Shown here: positions 35,701 to 43,977 of the stretch, one piece after another
Position numbering within the stretch: the stretch's first letter is position 1
Layout: every line of letters starts with the position of its first letter
DNA from: Waterburya sp965365755
GTDB taxonomy: Bacteria; Cyanobacteriota; Cyanobacteriia; Cyanobacteriales; Xenococcaceae
Reading direction: 5' to 3'
DNA length: 64,000 nucleotides
Assembly: GCA_965365755.1 (NCBI GenBank)
Contig: CBDUCX010000001.1
Location: 9,946 to 73,945, forward strand
Position numbers and translations under genes: made by a program
The notes under the pieces: model-generated
Told to the model about the DNA's origin: nothing
Database searches by the model: none
What the model saw: the letters and a program-made list of their open reading frames with translations, nothing else

Positions 35701-36855
35701 CTAGTGATGATGATGGGAATGAGCATGAACAGCCTGAACTTTAGCTAGTTGAGGATTTACCGTATTACCAGATTCTCCTAACAAAGCTTCAATTTGGGGA
35801 TTTGCCCACTCTGCTGCCATGTGCATAAACTCAGGATGGCTATTAACGCAGGGCATGCGAATAAAAGTCACTGCTGAATTTTTATGTTGTAGATGATGAA
35901 TAATATGATCTACATCTAGTAGAGTTTCGTGGTTTTCGGTAGCAAAACCAATCGGCATCATAACGATAGCAGTTGCACCCAAATCCATGAGATTTTGAGC
36001 TGCTAGTTTAACGTTAGGCTGCGTCCATTCAATTAAGGGTGTGTCATGATTGAGCCAGCCCACAGAGATCAGGGGATATTTATCGATTAATTCTTCTCTC
36101 ACTAGTTCATACAATGCTTGGCTTTCATCAATGCCTGAAGTAAAGCCTTTTGCTTTATGGGGACAACCATGATTCATCAAAATAATCCCAATTTGAGATG
36201 CTAAGTGTCCCTGTGCCAATTCTTTCTCAATCTTTTCCTCTACCATGTGAGCCAGTAATTTGATGTAGTCTGGCTTGTTGAAGAAAGAAGGAATATAGCG
36301 AGAACTTTTTAACCAATGAGATTCGCCATTAGCTTGTTTGGCTAAAGCTTTATTGACTTGTTCGACGGCAATGCCGCTAGTAAAAATAGAATCAACCACT
36401 AACAAAGGATAAATTAGGATTTTTTCAAAGCCTTGCTCTTGGATTTCTGCTAATACCTGTTCTGGTAAATAAGGAGCGCAGAAGTTAAAAGCTTTAAATA
36501 CTTTTACCTTATCACCCCAGGTTTCTTGCAATTCTTGTTCAATTCCTGCCCTTTGTTCTTCAAAGATGGCGTTGTGGGGTGAAATAAAATTGTCGTGCTG
36601 GTGACTCCATTCGTGGAGATCAAAGATTGCCAGTAACTTGGCGATCGCTGGATAAATCCAAGTCGGAACAGGGGCAAACTTGGCTGTCAAAAGGTTTAGA
36701 GCCTGTTCGTTATAGTTGGCAAAGTCTTCATAACTTTCTACTTCGCCATAGCCCATTAATAACACGGCAACCCGATTACTTTCATTATGTTCGGTTTCGT
36801 GATGATGGTGATGTTCATGAACTGTTGGGGTCGATTGATGGGAGATTGTAACCAC
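35701..36855 (-). CDS. Ferrochelatase-superfamily protein with His-rich ends
   Basis: 384 residues. The core matches HemH: VAVLLMGYGEVES at the start, a His in IILMNHGCPHKAKG (the usual metal-site HG motif), SVGWLNHDTPLIEWTQP, and a Glu in PIGFATENHETLLDVD (the second conserved catalytic residue). Unlike normal HemH, both ends are His-rich (HEHHHHHETEH at 13-23 and HAHSHHHH at the C-terminus), as in metal chaperones and some CbiX cobaltochelatases. It may insert iron, cobalt or nickel; which metal cannot be decided. The proximity to cobK is suggestive only. Upstream region 36856-37319 should hold its promoter. Confidence 0.8.
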   Translation of the reverse strand: MVTISHQSTPTVHEHHHHHETEHNESNRVAVLLMGYGEVESYEDFANYNEQALNLLTAKFAPVPTWIYPAIAKLLAIFDLHEWSHQHDNFISPHNAIFEEQRAGIEQELQETWGDKVKVFKAFNFCAPYLPEQVLAEIQEQGFEKILIYPLLVVDSIFTSGIAVEQVNKALAKQANGESHWLKSSRYIPSFFNKPDYIKLLAHMVEEKIEKELAQGHLASQIGIILMNHGCPHKAKGFTSGIDESQALYELVREELIDKYPLISVGWLNHDTPLIEWTQPNVKLAAQNLMDLGATAIVMMPIGFATENHETLLDVDHIIHHLQHKNSAVTFIRMPCVNSHPEFMHMAAEWANPQIEALLGESGNTVNPQLAKVQAVHAHSHHHH

Positions 36856-37319
36856 TTGCTACTTCCTTTGATAAGTTGAATTAAGTTACGAGTCGGATTT
36901 AGAAGAGATTTTTACCGTATTTTGCAGGGACAAACTAAAATCCAAGTTCTATTAACGATTAAACTAGCACTCAATTTTTAGAAGGTATGGTCGAAATTGT
37001 CAAAAGTTAATATTTAGCAGCATAAATTAAACTTGAATTGAGGAGGAAAGACTCGAAATTAGAGTGAGAAACAGCTTGACTCTGATTCAATCAGCCTTGA
37101 ACAATGGCTTATGGCAATTAGTATCGAAAAATCAACACAATGTAACTAAAAGCAAAATTATATTGACTTTGATTATAGATCAGGCTAAAAATACCCGTAC
37201 CATTCATGGGAGGGGATGAAAAGCCTAGGAAATTAGATAGCTCGATGCCATTTAATTTTTTAATTTCGTAATCATTCTATAGGCTTACAAGAAATTTTAT
37301 TTTATGGTAAGCTTTGGAG
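36856..37319. other. Intergenic region upstream of tnpB
   Basis: 464 bases. It presumably contains the promoter of the ferrochelatase-like gene and the left end of the IS200/IS605 element. A GTG-started frame of 51 residues (37064-37219; RNSLTLIQSALNNGLWQLVS near its start) is possible but unrecognised. No TnpA gene is present. Confidence 0.45.
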
Positions 37320-38345
37320 ATGAAACAACTCAGAGGTTTTAAGTATCGACTATACCCCACTTCGGCGCAGCGATTAGAGTTAGCCCAGACATTCGGTTGC
37401 ACTCGCTACGTCTACAATTGGGCACTAGCACTTAGAACCAGTAGCTATTACCAAGAAAACAAGCCACTGAGCTATACAGATACATCCAACGCTTTAACCA
37501 AACTCAAACAAGATCCTGAGAAATCTTGGTTGAAAGCCGTTTCTTCTGTGCCATTGCAGCAAGGATTGAGACACTTGAATACAGCCTTTAAAAACTTTTT
37601 TGAAGGCAGAAATAAATATCCTAAGTTTAAACAGAAAAATAACCGTCAATCTGCTACCTACGCCAGATCTGCTTTCACCTGGAAAGACGGTAAATTAACT
37701 CTGGCCAAGATGAAGCAGCCATTAAAAATCAAGTGGAGTAGATATTTCACTGGGGAACCAAGGAGTATAACTATATCTAAAGACCCCAGCAACAGATACT
37801 TTGTTTCGTTCTTGGTTGAAGAGGAATTAGAGCAGTGGAATAAAGTCGAAGGTAAAATCGGGATTGATTTAGGCATCAAAGACGTGGTTGTTGGCAGTAA
37901 CGGATTCACTTCCGGCAACCCCAAGCACGCTTCAAAATATCAAGGGAGGCTGAAAACTCTACAACGCAGATTAGCCAAGAAAAAGAAAGGTTCAAACAAC
38001 CGATACAAGGCCAGACTTAAAGTAGCAAAGCTCTATGCTAAAATAGCCGATTGTGGCTGGGGTGAAGCATTACGCCAGTTCCAATACAAGTGCAAATGGC
38101 ATGACCGAGAATTGGGGGCAATAGACAGATGGTTTCCATCATCTAAACGTTGTTATCCCTGCGGTCATATTTTGGATAAGCTCCCTCTAGAGATTAGAGA
38201 GTGGGTTTGTCCTAGCTGCAACTCCAATAATCAAAGGGACAAAAATGCAGCGAAAAATATTTTAGCCGTCGGGCAGACGGTGTTTGCTTGTGGATCTGGC
38301 ACTGGCGGGGAGGTAGATCTTCTATCTCTAGCTATCCAGGGATGA
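37320..38345 (+). CDS. tnpB: TnpB (IS200/IS605 family) lacking the RuvC-II block
   Basis: 341 residues from the ATG at 37320; a TTG two codons upstream is less likely. The N-terminal domain (FKYRLYPTSAQRLELAQTFG), RuvC-I (GIDLGIKDVV, Asp183), the zinc ribbon (Cys278, Cys281, Cys297, Cys300) and RuvC-III (RDKNAAKNI, Asp307) are intact. Between KLYAKI (237-242) and ADCGWGE (243-249) the roughly 45-50-residue segment that normally carries the RuvC-II Glu (ENL-type motif) is missing, without a frameshift. Nuclease activity is therefore unlikely, although RNA-guided DNA binding could persist. No TnpA partner is present. Confidence 0.88.
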   Translation: MKQLRGFKYRLYPTSAQRLELAQTFGCTRYVYNWALALRTSSYYQENKPLSYTDTSNALTKLKQDPEKSWLKAVSSVPLQQGLRHLNTAFKNFFEGRNKYPKFKQKNNRQSATYARSAFTWKDGKLTLAKMKQPLKIKWSRYFTGEPRSITISKDPSNRYFVSFLVEEELEQWNKVEGKIGIDLGIKDVVVGSNGFTSGNPKHASKYQGRLKTLQRRLAKKKKGSNNRYKARLKVAKLYAKIADCGWGEALRQFQYKCKWHDRELGAIDRWFPSSKRCYPCGHILDKLPLEIREWVCPSCNSNNQRDKNAAKNILAVGQTVFACGSGTGGEVDLLSLAIQG

Positions 38346-38391
38346 ATCAAGAATCCTACCTCCTTTTAAGGGGTGGAAGCGTCAAATAGTT
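38340..38391 (+). mobile_element. Right-end-like sequence of the tnpB element / probable reRNA scaffold
   Basis: Just after the tnpB stop, GAATCCTACCTCC-TTTTAA-GGGGTGGAAGCGTCAA forms the short hairpin-plus-GTCAA end typical of IS200/IS605-like right ends, which also encode the 3' part of the guide RNA. It ends about 8 bases before the ATG of the ferredoxin gene at 38392. The exact boundary needs comparison with an empty site. Confidence 0.55.
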
Positions 38392-38730
38392 ATGTCATCA
38401 GAAATACAGTTACCGTCAGTAAATAAAGTTAATTTATCTCAGCAGCATCCATCCCAAGAAAAAGTTGTAGTTTGTCGAGGACGTAGCTGTCGAAAATACA
38501 AAGCAGAAAAGGTATTCGATAACCTTAAGCAAAACTTACCCCCAAATGTAGAGTTGATGTCTGTACCTTGCTTAGGACAGTGTGGTAACGGAGCAATGGT
38601 GGTAGTGGAATTTGTTGACCAGACTTGGTATTCCGAAGTTCACCCTGATGAAGTTAAAATAATTATCCAACAGCACATCATTGGCAAATCGCCTGTCAAA
38701 GGAATGCTATATCCGAAGTTTCATAAGTAA
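38392..38730 (+). CDS. Thioredoxin-like [2Fe-2S] ferredoxin domain protein
   Basis: 112 residues. The four cluster ligands can be placed in VVVCRGRSCRKYKA (two Cys) and VPCLGQCGNGAMVVV (two Cys), the pattern of the thioredoxin-like [2Fe-2S] family. Electron partner unknown. Its 5' side is formed by the end of the tnpB element, so its original promoter may have been displaced. It converges on the ketosynthase gene, the stops being 16 bases apart. Confidence 0.85.
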   Translation: MSSEIQLPSVNKVNLSQQHPSQEKVVVCRGRSCRKYKAEKVFDNLKQNLPPNVELMSVPCLGQCGNGAMVVVEFVDQTWYSEVHPDEVKIIIQQHIIGKSPVKGMLYPKFHK

Positions 38731-38746
38731 TTTGAAGCTTTGCAAC

Positions 38747-40738
38747 TTAATCCAACCAATAGGTTTGTCGCTGAAAAGGATAGGTAGGGAGACTAATTTT
38801 TCTACCGGCAATGTTCTTTGCCCAAGGTTCCCAATCTATAGTTACTCCTAATATATATAGTTGAGCAAGCCCAGCCAGCAATATTTGCCAATCATCTGAT
38901 TCTGGCTCGATTTGAGAAAAAATAGTATTTTGGTGCTCGTTATTTTCTCTGGTTTGTTTCTCGCCTATCTCCCAAACAATATTACCTGTATCGGGTGAAA
39001 CTAGAGAATTACTAATGATAGATTCGATTAACTCCTTTAGCTCGTTATTTGCTTGTTCAGATATCAATGCCAATTTTAGTTCCTGATTAAGATTGACTTT
39101 CCCCTGCCATAATTCTGATGATCTTTCCTCGGCGATAAATTGAGTTAATTTAGTTTGCAAGTCTGTGGTAGAAGTGACAGTAGTAGCTAATCGGTAGTTA
39201 AAATGCGATCGCCCAACATTAGCTGTATAACAAATATCTTCTATTAAAAGATCAGGATGTAATTGTAGATAATCAAGATAATTAATAGCCAGTTGCCGTA
39301 AAGCCTTCTTATTCCTGGCAGATAAAGTAAACAGGTGTAAATTTCCCCCTTGTCCCCCTTGTCTTTCCCATTTCTCAACATCCCCATCAGCTTCCTGAAC
39401 AATAATATGGGCATTCGTACCACTAAAGCCAAAACCACTAACACCAGCTATACGAGGTTGTGCCGTTTGCTTCCAGGCGATCGCTTCTAGTGGCAGTTGA
39501 AAGGGTAAATTTTGCCACTCTAGATTATTATTAGGCTGTTTTAAATGAAGATTAGCTGGAATAACTTGATTTTCTAAAACCAGAACAGTTTTAATCAAGC
39601 TTGCTATCCCCGATGCCGATTCTAAGTGACCAATGTTAGTTTTAACCGCACCCAGAACTAATTCTTGGTTGTCGGAAAAGATTTGACTAAGAGCCTCAAT
39701 TTCGATCGCATCTCCTAAAGATGTTCCTGTACCATGAGTCTCTAGGTAACTTACCTGTTGTGCCGTAACTTTACTATTAACTAAAGCTTGTTTAATTACC
39801 GCCTGTTGGGAGAGACTATTGGGAGTAGTAATACTGCTGGTACGCCCATCCTGATTAGTAGCCGAACCTAGTAAGATAGCTCTAATACGATCACCATCTG
39901 CGATCGCATCATTTAATCTTTTTAAGAGGACAATTCCGCAACCCTCGGATCTCACGAAACCATTGGCACCCTGATCAAAAGTCTTGCAGCGTCCATCAGG
40001 AGACAGCATTTTTGCCTGAGAAAAATTAACGCTAATTTTAGGAGAAATCAGACGGTTTACCCCCCCTGCTAACGCCATATTGCACTCGCGATCGCGTAAG
40101 CTTTTAATAGCTAGGTGTACTGCAACTAAAGAAGATGAACAAGCCGTGTCGAGAGACATACTTGTGCCAGTGAAATCAAAAAAGTGAGATATGCGTCCAG
40201 ATGCCAAACTATGAGTATTACCCGTAGTAAGATAGGCATCAATCTCTGTTGTTTTTCTACTCAGTAGTTGATGCCAATAATCTGTAGCTGAGACACCAAT
40301 AAACACCCCCGTCTGACTTCCCTTAATTTTGTCTGCTGGTATAGCTGCATTTTCCAAAGCCTCCCAACTAACCTCCAGCAATAACCTTTGTTGCGGATCG
40401 AGACTAGCGGCTTCTCTGGGGGCAACGCGGAAAAAACTTGCGTCGAATTCTTTAAGATGAGGCACAAATCCACCATAGGTAGTGCAGATTTTTCCTGGTG
40501 TATTCGGTTGAGGGTCATAATACTTTGATCTATCCCAATATTCATCAGGAATCTGAGTAATCGCATCTCTCCCCTCTCGTAATAACTGCCAAAACTCCTC
40601 TGGATTATCTGCGCCAGGAAAACGACAACCCATCCCCACCACAGCAATTGGCTCCTGTTTAGCCTGTTCCAGAACATCCAATTTGCTCTGCATTTGTCTC
40701 AATGCGAGTAAAGCTTTTTTCGTGGGGGATAGATTCAT
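38747..40738 (-). CDS. Type I polyketide ketosynthase without acyltransferase or carrier domain
   Basis: 663 residues. A short helix (residues 8-28) leads into a complete ketosynthase: IAVVGMGCRFPG, active-site Cys200 in DTACSSS, His335 in ETHGTGT and His371 in NIGHLE. The KS-AT linker follows (about 455-545). The acyltransferase that should come next is absent: there is no GxSxG motif, yet the typical post-AT linker (LYILGVTIDWEPW ... LPTYPFQRQTYW) closes the protein. It would condense acyl units but needs AT and ACP in trans, or is a decayed fragment. No other PKS gene is in the window. Confidence 0.87.
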   Translation of the reverse strand: MNLSPTKKALLALRQMQSKLDVLEQAKQEPIAVVGMGCRFPGADNPEEFWQLLREGRDAITQIPDEYWDRSKYYDPQPNTPGKICTTYGGFVPHLKEFDASFFRVAPREAASLDPQQRLLLEVSWEALENAAIPADKIKGSQTGVFIGVSATDYWHQLLSRKTTEIDAYLTTGNTHSLASGRISHFFDFTGTSMSLDTACSSSLVAVHLAIKSLRDRECNMALAGGVNRLISPKISVNFSQAKMLSPDGRCKTFDQGANGFVRSEGCGIVLLKRLNDAIADGDRIRAILLGSATNQDGRTSSITTPNSLSQQAVIKQALVNSKVTAQQVSYLETHGTGTSLGDAIEIEALSQIFSDNQELVLGAVKTNIGHLESASGIASLIKTVLVLENQVIPANLHLKQPNNNLEWQNLPFQLPLEAIAWKQTAQPRIAGVSGFGFSGTNAHIIVQEADGDVEKWERQGGQGGNLHLFTLSARNKKALRQLAINYLDYLQLHPDLLIEDICYTANVGRSHFNYRLATTVTSTTDLQTKLTQFIAEERSSELWQGKVNLNQELKLALISEQANNELKELIESIISNSLVSPDTGNIVWEIGEKQTRENNEHQNTIFSQIEPESDDWQILLAGLAQLYILGVTIDWEPWAKNIAGRKISLPTYPFQRQTYWLD

Positions 40739-40831
40739 TTTGCAGGGATGAGAATAGGAAAAGTAGTTAAATGTTAATCAATTTTGGTATTTTTGCGATT
40801 ATTTAACCTAAGAAACTACTTTGCATAATTA

Positions 40832-41053
40832 TCATTCCGATGGTGATAAATAAGGAATTTCATCGTCTTCAACCACAATTACTTCATAAGGGGAAGATGC
40901 TTTTTTTATTTTATCCAAACAGTTCAGTTTGGGTTTACTAGTGTAAATCTTGATGGCATTTTGGGAACGATTTATACCCAACCCATGAATACCTTCCTTG
41001 CCTAAAAAATCTTTTTGCAAGCGTTTTTTTGTTTCTTTTAAGTTATCAGACAT
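40832..41053 (-). CDS. Small protein resembling the N-terminal domain of trypsin-like proteases
   Basis: 73 residues. The pattern KKRLQKDFLGKEGIHGLGIN followed by an IKIYTS strand and YEVIVVEDDEI resembles the domain that precedes the catalytic part in some bacterial trypsin-like (NAL1-type) proteins. It is 26 bases downstream of the truncated protease at 41080-41574 and on the same strand, so the two may be separated or rearranged halves. Otherwise of unknown function. Confidence 0.5.
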   Translation of the reverse strand: MSDNLKETKKRLQKDFLGKEGIHGLGINRSQNAIKIYTSKPKLNCLDKIKKASSPYEVIVVEDDEIPYLSPSE

Positions 41054-41079
41054 AGCTAACTATCTCCATTTGTTTTAAT

Positions 41080-41574
41080 TTATAAAAGCTCTATTTGTAA
41101 CTGACTAAGTACTACATCAATTTGGTTAGCAATACCGTATGTTCCTGAATCTGGCCCCGCAAAATATAACCCCACTGCTTTATTATCCCCTTTAGAAACT
41201 ATCAAAGAGCCACTGTCGCCTCCCAAAGCAAAATAGGGAGCAGTAGATAGACGATCAATACGAAACTGGTCTTCAAATTTTGCTACTATATTTGGATTAT
41301 TATGATCGATACCTACATTGATATCTAGGGACTCATCTGTTACTATCCCCTCTGTATATCCGCTTGTACGACCATGTTTGACGACTTCCATATTTTCAAT
41401 TGCAACATCAGTACCAGTAATCGAACCAATAGAGCAGATAGAAACTTGATAGTTTATATTAGCATCAACAGTAGCGATCGCAGCATCAACTTCATTAACT
41501 GTTTGACCTCCTAATTGCAGTTGAACCATACGATGTAATTTAGCAACAGTGTCTACCGAAGTTCCAGTATCCAA
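41080..41574 (-). pseudogene. Trypsin-like (NAL1-type) peptidase, N-terminally truncated
   Basis: 164 residues from a TTG at 41574; the frame is open only about 42 bases further upstream and there is no ATG. It contains EVVKHGRTSGYTEG and YFALGGDSGSLIVSKGDNKA, where GDSGS holds the catalytic Ser. The part carrying the His and Asp of the triad is missing. The residues just before the TTG (DDIYQPGVL) match the family, showing that the truncation point lies upstream. It may be inactive, unless another polypeptide completes it. Confidence 0.6.
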
Positions 41575-41602
41575 AACTCCTGGTTGATAGATGTCATCCC
41601 CC

Positions 41603-42265
41603 TTATCTAGTTACTAAGGCGATGGCATCAAAATCTGTACCAGGGTCTTCTAATTGATTTCCGTCACTATCTACCGCCACTAATCTGACAGTAACTTCAC
41701 CTTCATCAGCTAAATTACGAATACATTCTGTTGTATCCAGATAAAGTGTAAAAGGAGCAACATGAGAAGGAGGTCTAAGGTCAAATTTTCCACGGCGAAC
41801 ACGGTCAGGATCGCAGTGTCCCTCATCTCCTGCACACTCTCCATGTCCAAAGAAATATAAAGAGCCAGCATAATTACTATTGTTATTAGTTTCCGTGCTC
41901 GCGTCAGCATCAGGTTGATTTAAAAAGACACGCATTTCAAAAGAGTTTCGAGGATGTTTAACATTATGAAACTGTAATTCCGCTTCCTCAAAATCTGATT
42001 CTAATTGTCCCAAAGCAAAACCAACCACAGGGGCAGTAAATTTAGATGGGGCTGCTGCTGAAGCGGTAACGAGAGGGGAGGGAGTAATTTCTGAGGTAAT
42101 ATATTCATATATAAATGCTTCTCGTAAAGCAGCTAGTTCATCAGAAGATAAATTACGGATATTCTTACGGTAGCGAATAGCATCTTCATCTGCTACGTAA
42201 TCACCAGCAACTCTTGCTGTTACTCTTTCTTCACTGGGATTAAGTTTCGCCAAGATAGTAGTCAT
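41603..42265 (-). CDS. Tyrosinase/polyphenol oxidase relative lacking the copper domain
   Basis: 220 residues. Residues about 15-50 (DYVADEDAIRYRKNIRNLSS, then DELAALREAF) match the N-terminus of bacterial tyrosinases. The C-terminal 130 residues match the PPO C-terminal beta domain (LQFHNVKHPRNSFEMRVFLN, then GSLYFFGHGECAGDEGHC and FDLRPP). The middle, which should carry six copper-binding His and about 200 residues, is replaced by a 40-residue Ser/Pro/Ala linker. It cannot oxidise phenols as such; the shielding domain alone might bind or fold separately. Confidence 0.75.
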   Translation of the reverse strand: MTTILAKLNPSEERVTARVAGDYVADEDAIRYRKNIRNLSSDELAALREAFIYEYITSEITPSPLVTASAAAPSKFTAPVVGFALGQLESDFEEAELQFHNVKHPRNSFEMRVFLNQPDADASTETNNNSNYAGSLYFFGHGECAGDEGHCDPDRVRRGKFDLRPPSHVAPFTLYLDTTECIRNLADEGEVTVRLVAVDSDGNQLEDPGTDFDAIALVTR

Positions 42266-42471
42266 GTCTTGAATACTCCATGTTTTATTAAGGCGATCGC
42301 ACTTGTTAGAATGCCTAGCACGATCACGTATACATAGATTTTTACAATCTAACTACTAATAACTAGAATTTATCAAGGCTTTTTTACGCAAAATGATTTT
42401 TCTCTTAATGTTTCGTAACTGAAAACCTACTTATGGCAACATTTCTTCACTTGAGATGGAAGTTGTAATAC

Positions 42472-42954
42472 TTAATTTATCACTAAAGAAATAGAAGCAA
42501 CATCCAGTTTTTGATCACTTATATCATTTCCGTGAGCATCAACAGCAACTAATTTAACTGTTAATTCCGAATTCTCTGGTGCTATTTTTCTGAGATTAGT
42601 CGTAATATCGAGATAAAGAGGGAAAGGACTAGTATTTGATGCACCGGGACTCAAATCTAATTCTGGAGTCAGAGTGGCTTCTTGTCCATTGGAATCAAGA
42701 TATTCACCTTGTCCATAAAAGTATAAAGAACCAGCAAAGTGTTCATTTTCTTCTATGTTAGTATTAGCATTGGCATCTGGTTGGTTTAAAAACACCCTTA
42801 ATTCAAAAGAATTTTTGGTATGTTTAACTTTATTGAACTGTAATTCTGCTGTCTGAAAATCTACTGCTAGATGTTGTAGGTCGAACTTAGCTATGGGTTG
42901 ATGAAAGTTGATAGATGCAATCATTACAGTTGTTATTGCAGCGATTGTGAACAT
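42472..42954 (-). CDS. Exported stand-alone polyphenol-oxidase C-terminal-like domain
   Basis: 160 residues. A hydrophobic start (MFTIAAITTVMIASI) suggests export or membrane attachment. The remainder parallels the gene at 41603 (AELQFNKVKHTKNSFELRVF, then GSLYFYGQGEY, FPLYLDITTNLRKI and LTVKLVAVDAHGND), but the GHGEC..GHC cysteines are lost. The two genes look like diverged duplicates. No copper domain is encoded. Function unknown. Confidence 0.7.
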   Translation of the reverse strand: MFTIAAITTVMIASINFHQPIAKFDLQHLAVDFQTAELQFNKVKHTKNSFELRVFLNQPDANANTNIEENEHFAGSLYFYGQGEYLDSNGQEATLTPELDLSPGASNTSPFPLYLDITTNLRKIAPENSELTVKLVAVDAHGNDISDQKLDVASISLVIN

Positions 42955-43492
42955 TTTCTTTTTTGGGTAACTAGGTAACTATACTCTTCTTATATTGGCT
43001 GCTTACTTATATCTATTCTAACTAGACTTGATGTAATTCTGTATAAAGTCCAATGTCATCTCATATAGATGCGACAAACTACGTGCTTTTTTACCCCTCC
43101 AAATTAACGCTCTTGATGATCACAATACTCAGTCTGATAGAATCACTGAAGAAAAATTAGATTTTTGCTGTTTGTCCCATAACATTTTTAAATGCTAAAA
43201 GTCAAGATTTTCTCTAAGCTATTTGCATTTAATTGTTATTTTAAAGAACTCGTAACCAGAAATTTAAAGACGAATGAACCAATAAAATAATCCCCAACCA
43301 AATTAGTGATTTGTTACCTCAGACTAAATATTCTAAAATAAAACCAAGAATATTATTAAAAAAAACCTAATTATCATAAAGAAACTGTGACAACAGTGTA
43401 AATAAACGGTATATTTCTTATAATGTCAATTAAGATCAAATAATATTATGTTTGATTAGGCATAAACAATTAGATACAAGTTAAAGTAAATT
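42955..43492. other. AT-rich intergenic region
   Basis: 538 bases between the divergent PPO-like gene and the cyAbrB gene. Expected to hold two promoters; strongly AT-rich with many short A and T tracts (for example near 43330-43400). No gene, tRNA or strong hairpin was seen. Confidence 0.5.
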
Positions 43493-43885
43493 ATGAATGA
43501 AACTGCTACAGCACCATTGACGGGGAAAGCATTACTACAAAAAGTCAAAGAGCTATCCCATTTGCCAAGACGCGAAACCGCTAAAAAATGTGGATATTTT
43601 ACGATTACTAAACAAGATCAAACTCGCGTAAACTTAACTGATTTTTACGATGCTGTACTTGCTGCTAAAGGAGTTCCTTTAGATCCAGAAGGAGCAAAAG
43701 ATGGTCGTGGACGGGAACCTACTTATCGCGTAAGTGTTCATAAAAATGGGCAAATTGTTATCGGTTCTACTTATACCCAAGCAATGGGTTTGAAAGAAGG
43801 TGACAAATTTGAAATCAAATTAGGGTACAAACATATTCATCTCAAGCAGATTGATGGAGAAGAAAATGGTGCCTCAGACAACTAA
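43493..43885 (+). CDS. cyAbrB-family transcription regulator
   Basis: 130 residues. The cyanobacteria-specific form is clear: PLTGKALLQKVKELSHLPRR, CGYFTITKQDQTRVNLTDFY and GRGREPTYRVSVHKNGQIVI, with the AbrB-like DNA-binding strand at the C-terminal half (about 80-120). Two paralogues occur in most cyanobacteria and bind widely across the genome to tune carbon/nitrogen metabolism and other genes; which paralogue this is was not resolved. The upstream region is long and AT-rich. Confidence 0.93.
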   Translation: MNETATAPLTGKALLQKVKELSHLPRRETAKKCGYFTITKQDQTRVNLTDFYDAVLAAKGVPLDPEGAKDGRGREPTYRVSVHKNGQIVIGSTYTQAMGLKEGDKFEIKLGYKHIHLKQIDGEENGASDN

Positions 43886-43977
43886 TTGTCCATAAACGAT
43901 TTTTTGGTTTAAACTCGACATTGTTCAAACTCTAATTTTTAGATCAGGGTAACCTATTGTTGCCTGAGTTAAAGAAT

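Noticed and set aside
37658..37924. Minus-strand frame inside tnpB
   Set aside because: Antisense shadow of the conserved TnpB frame, with no start context.
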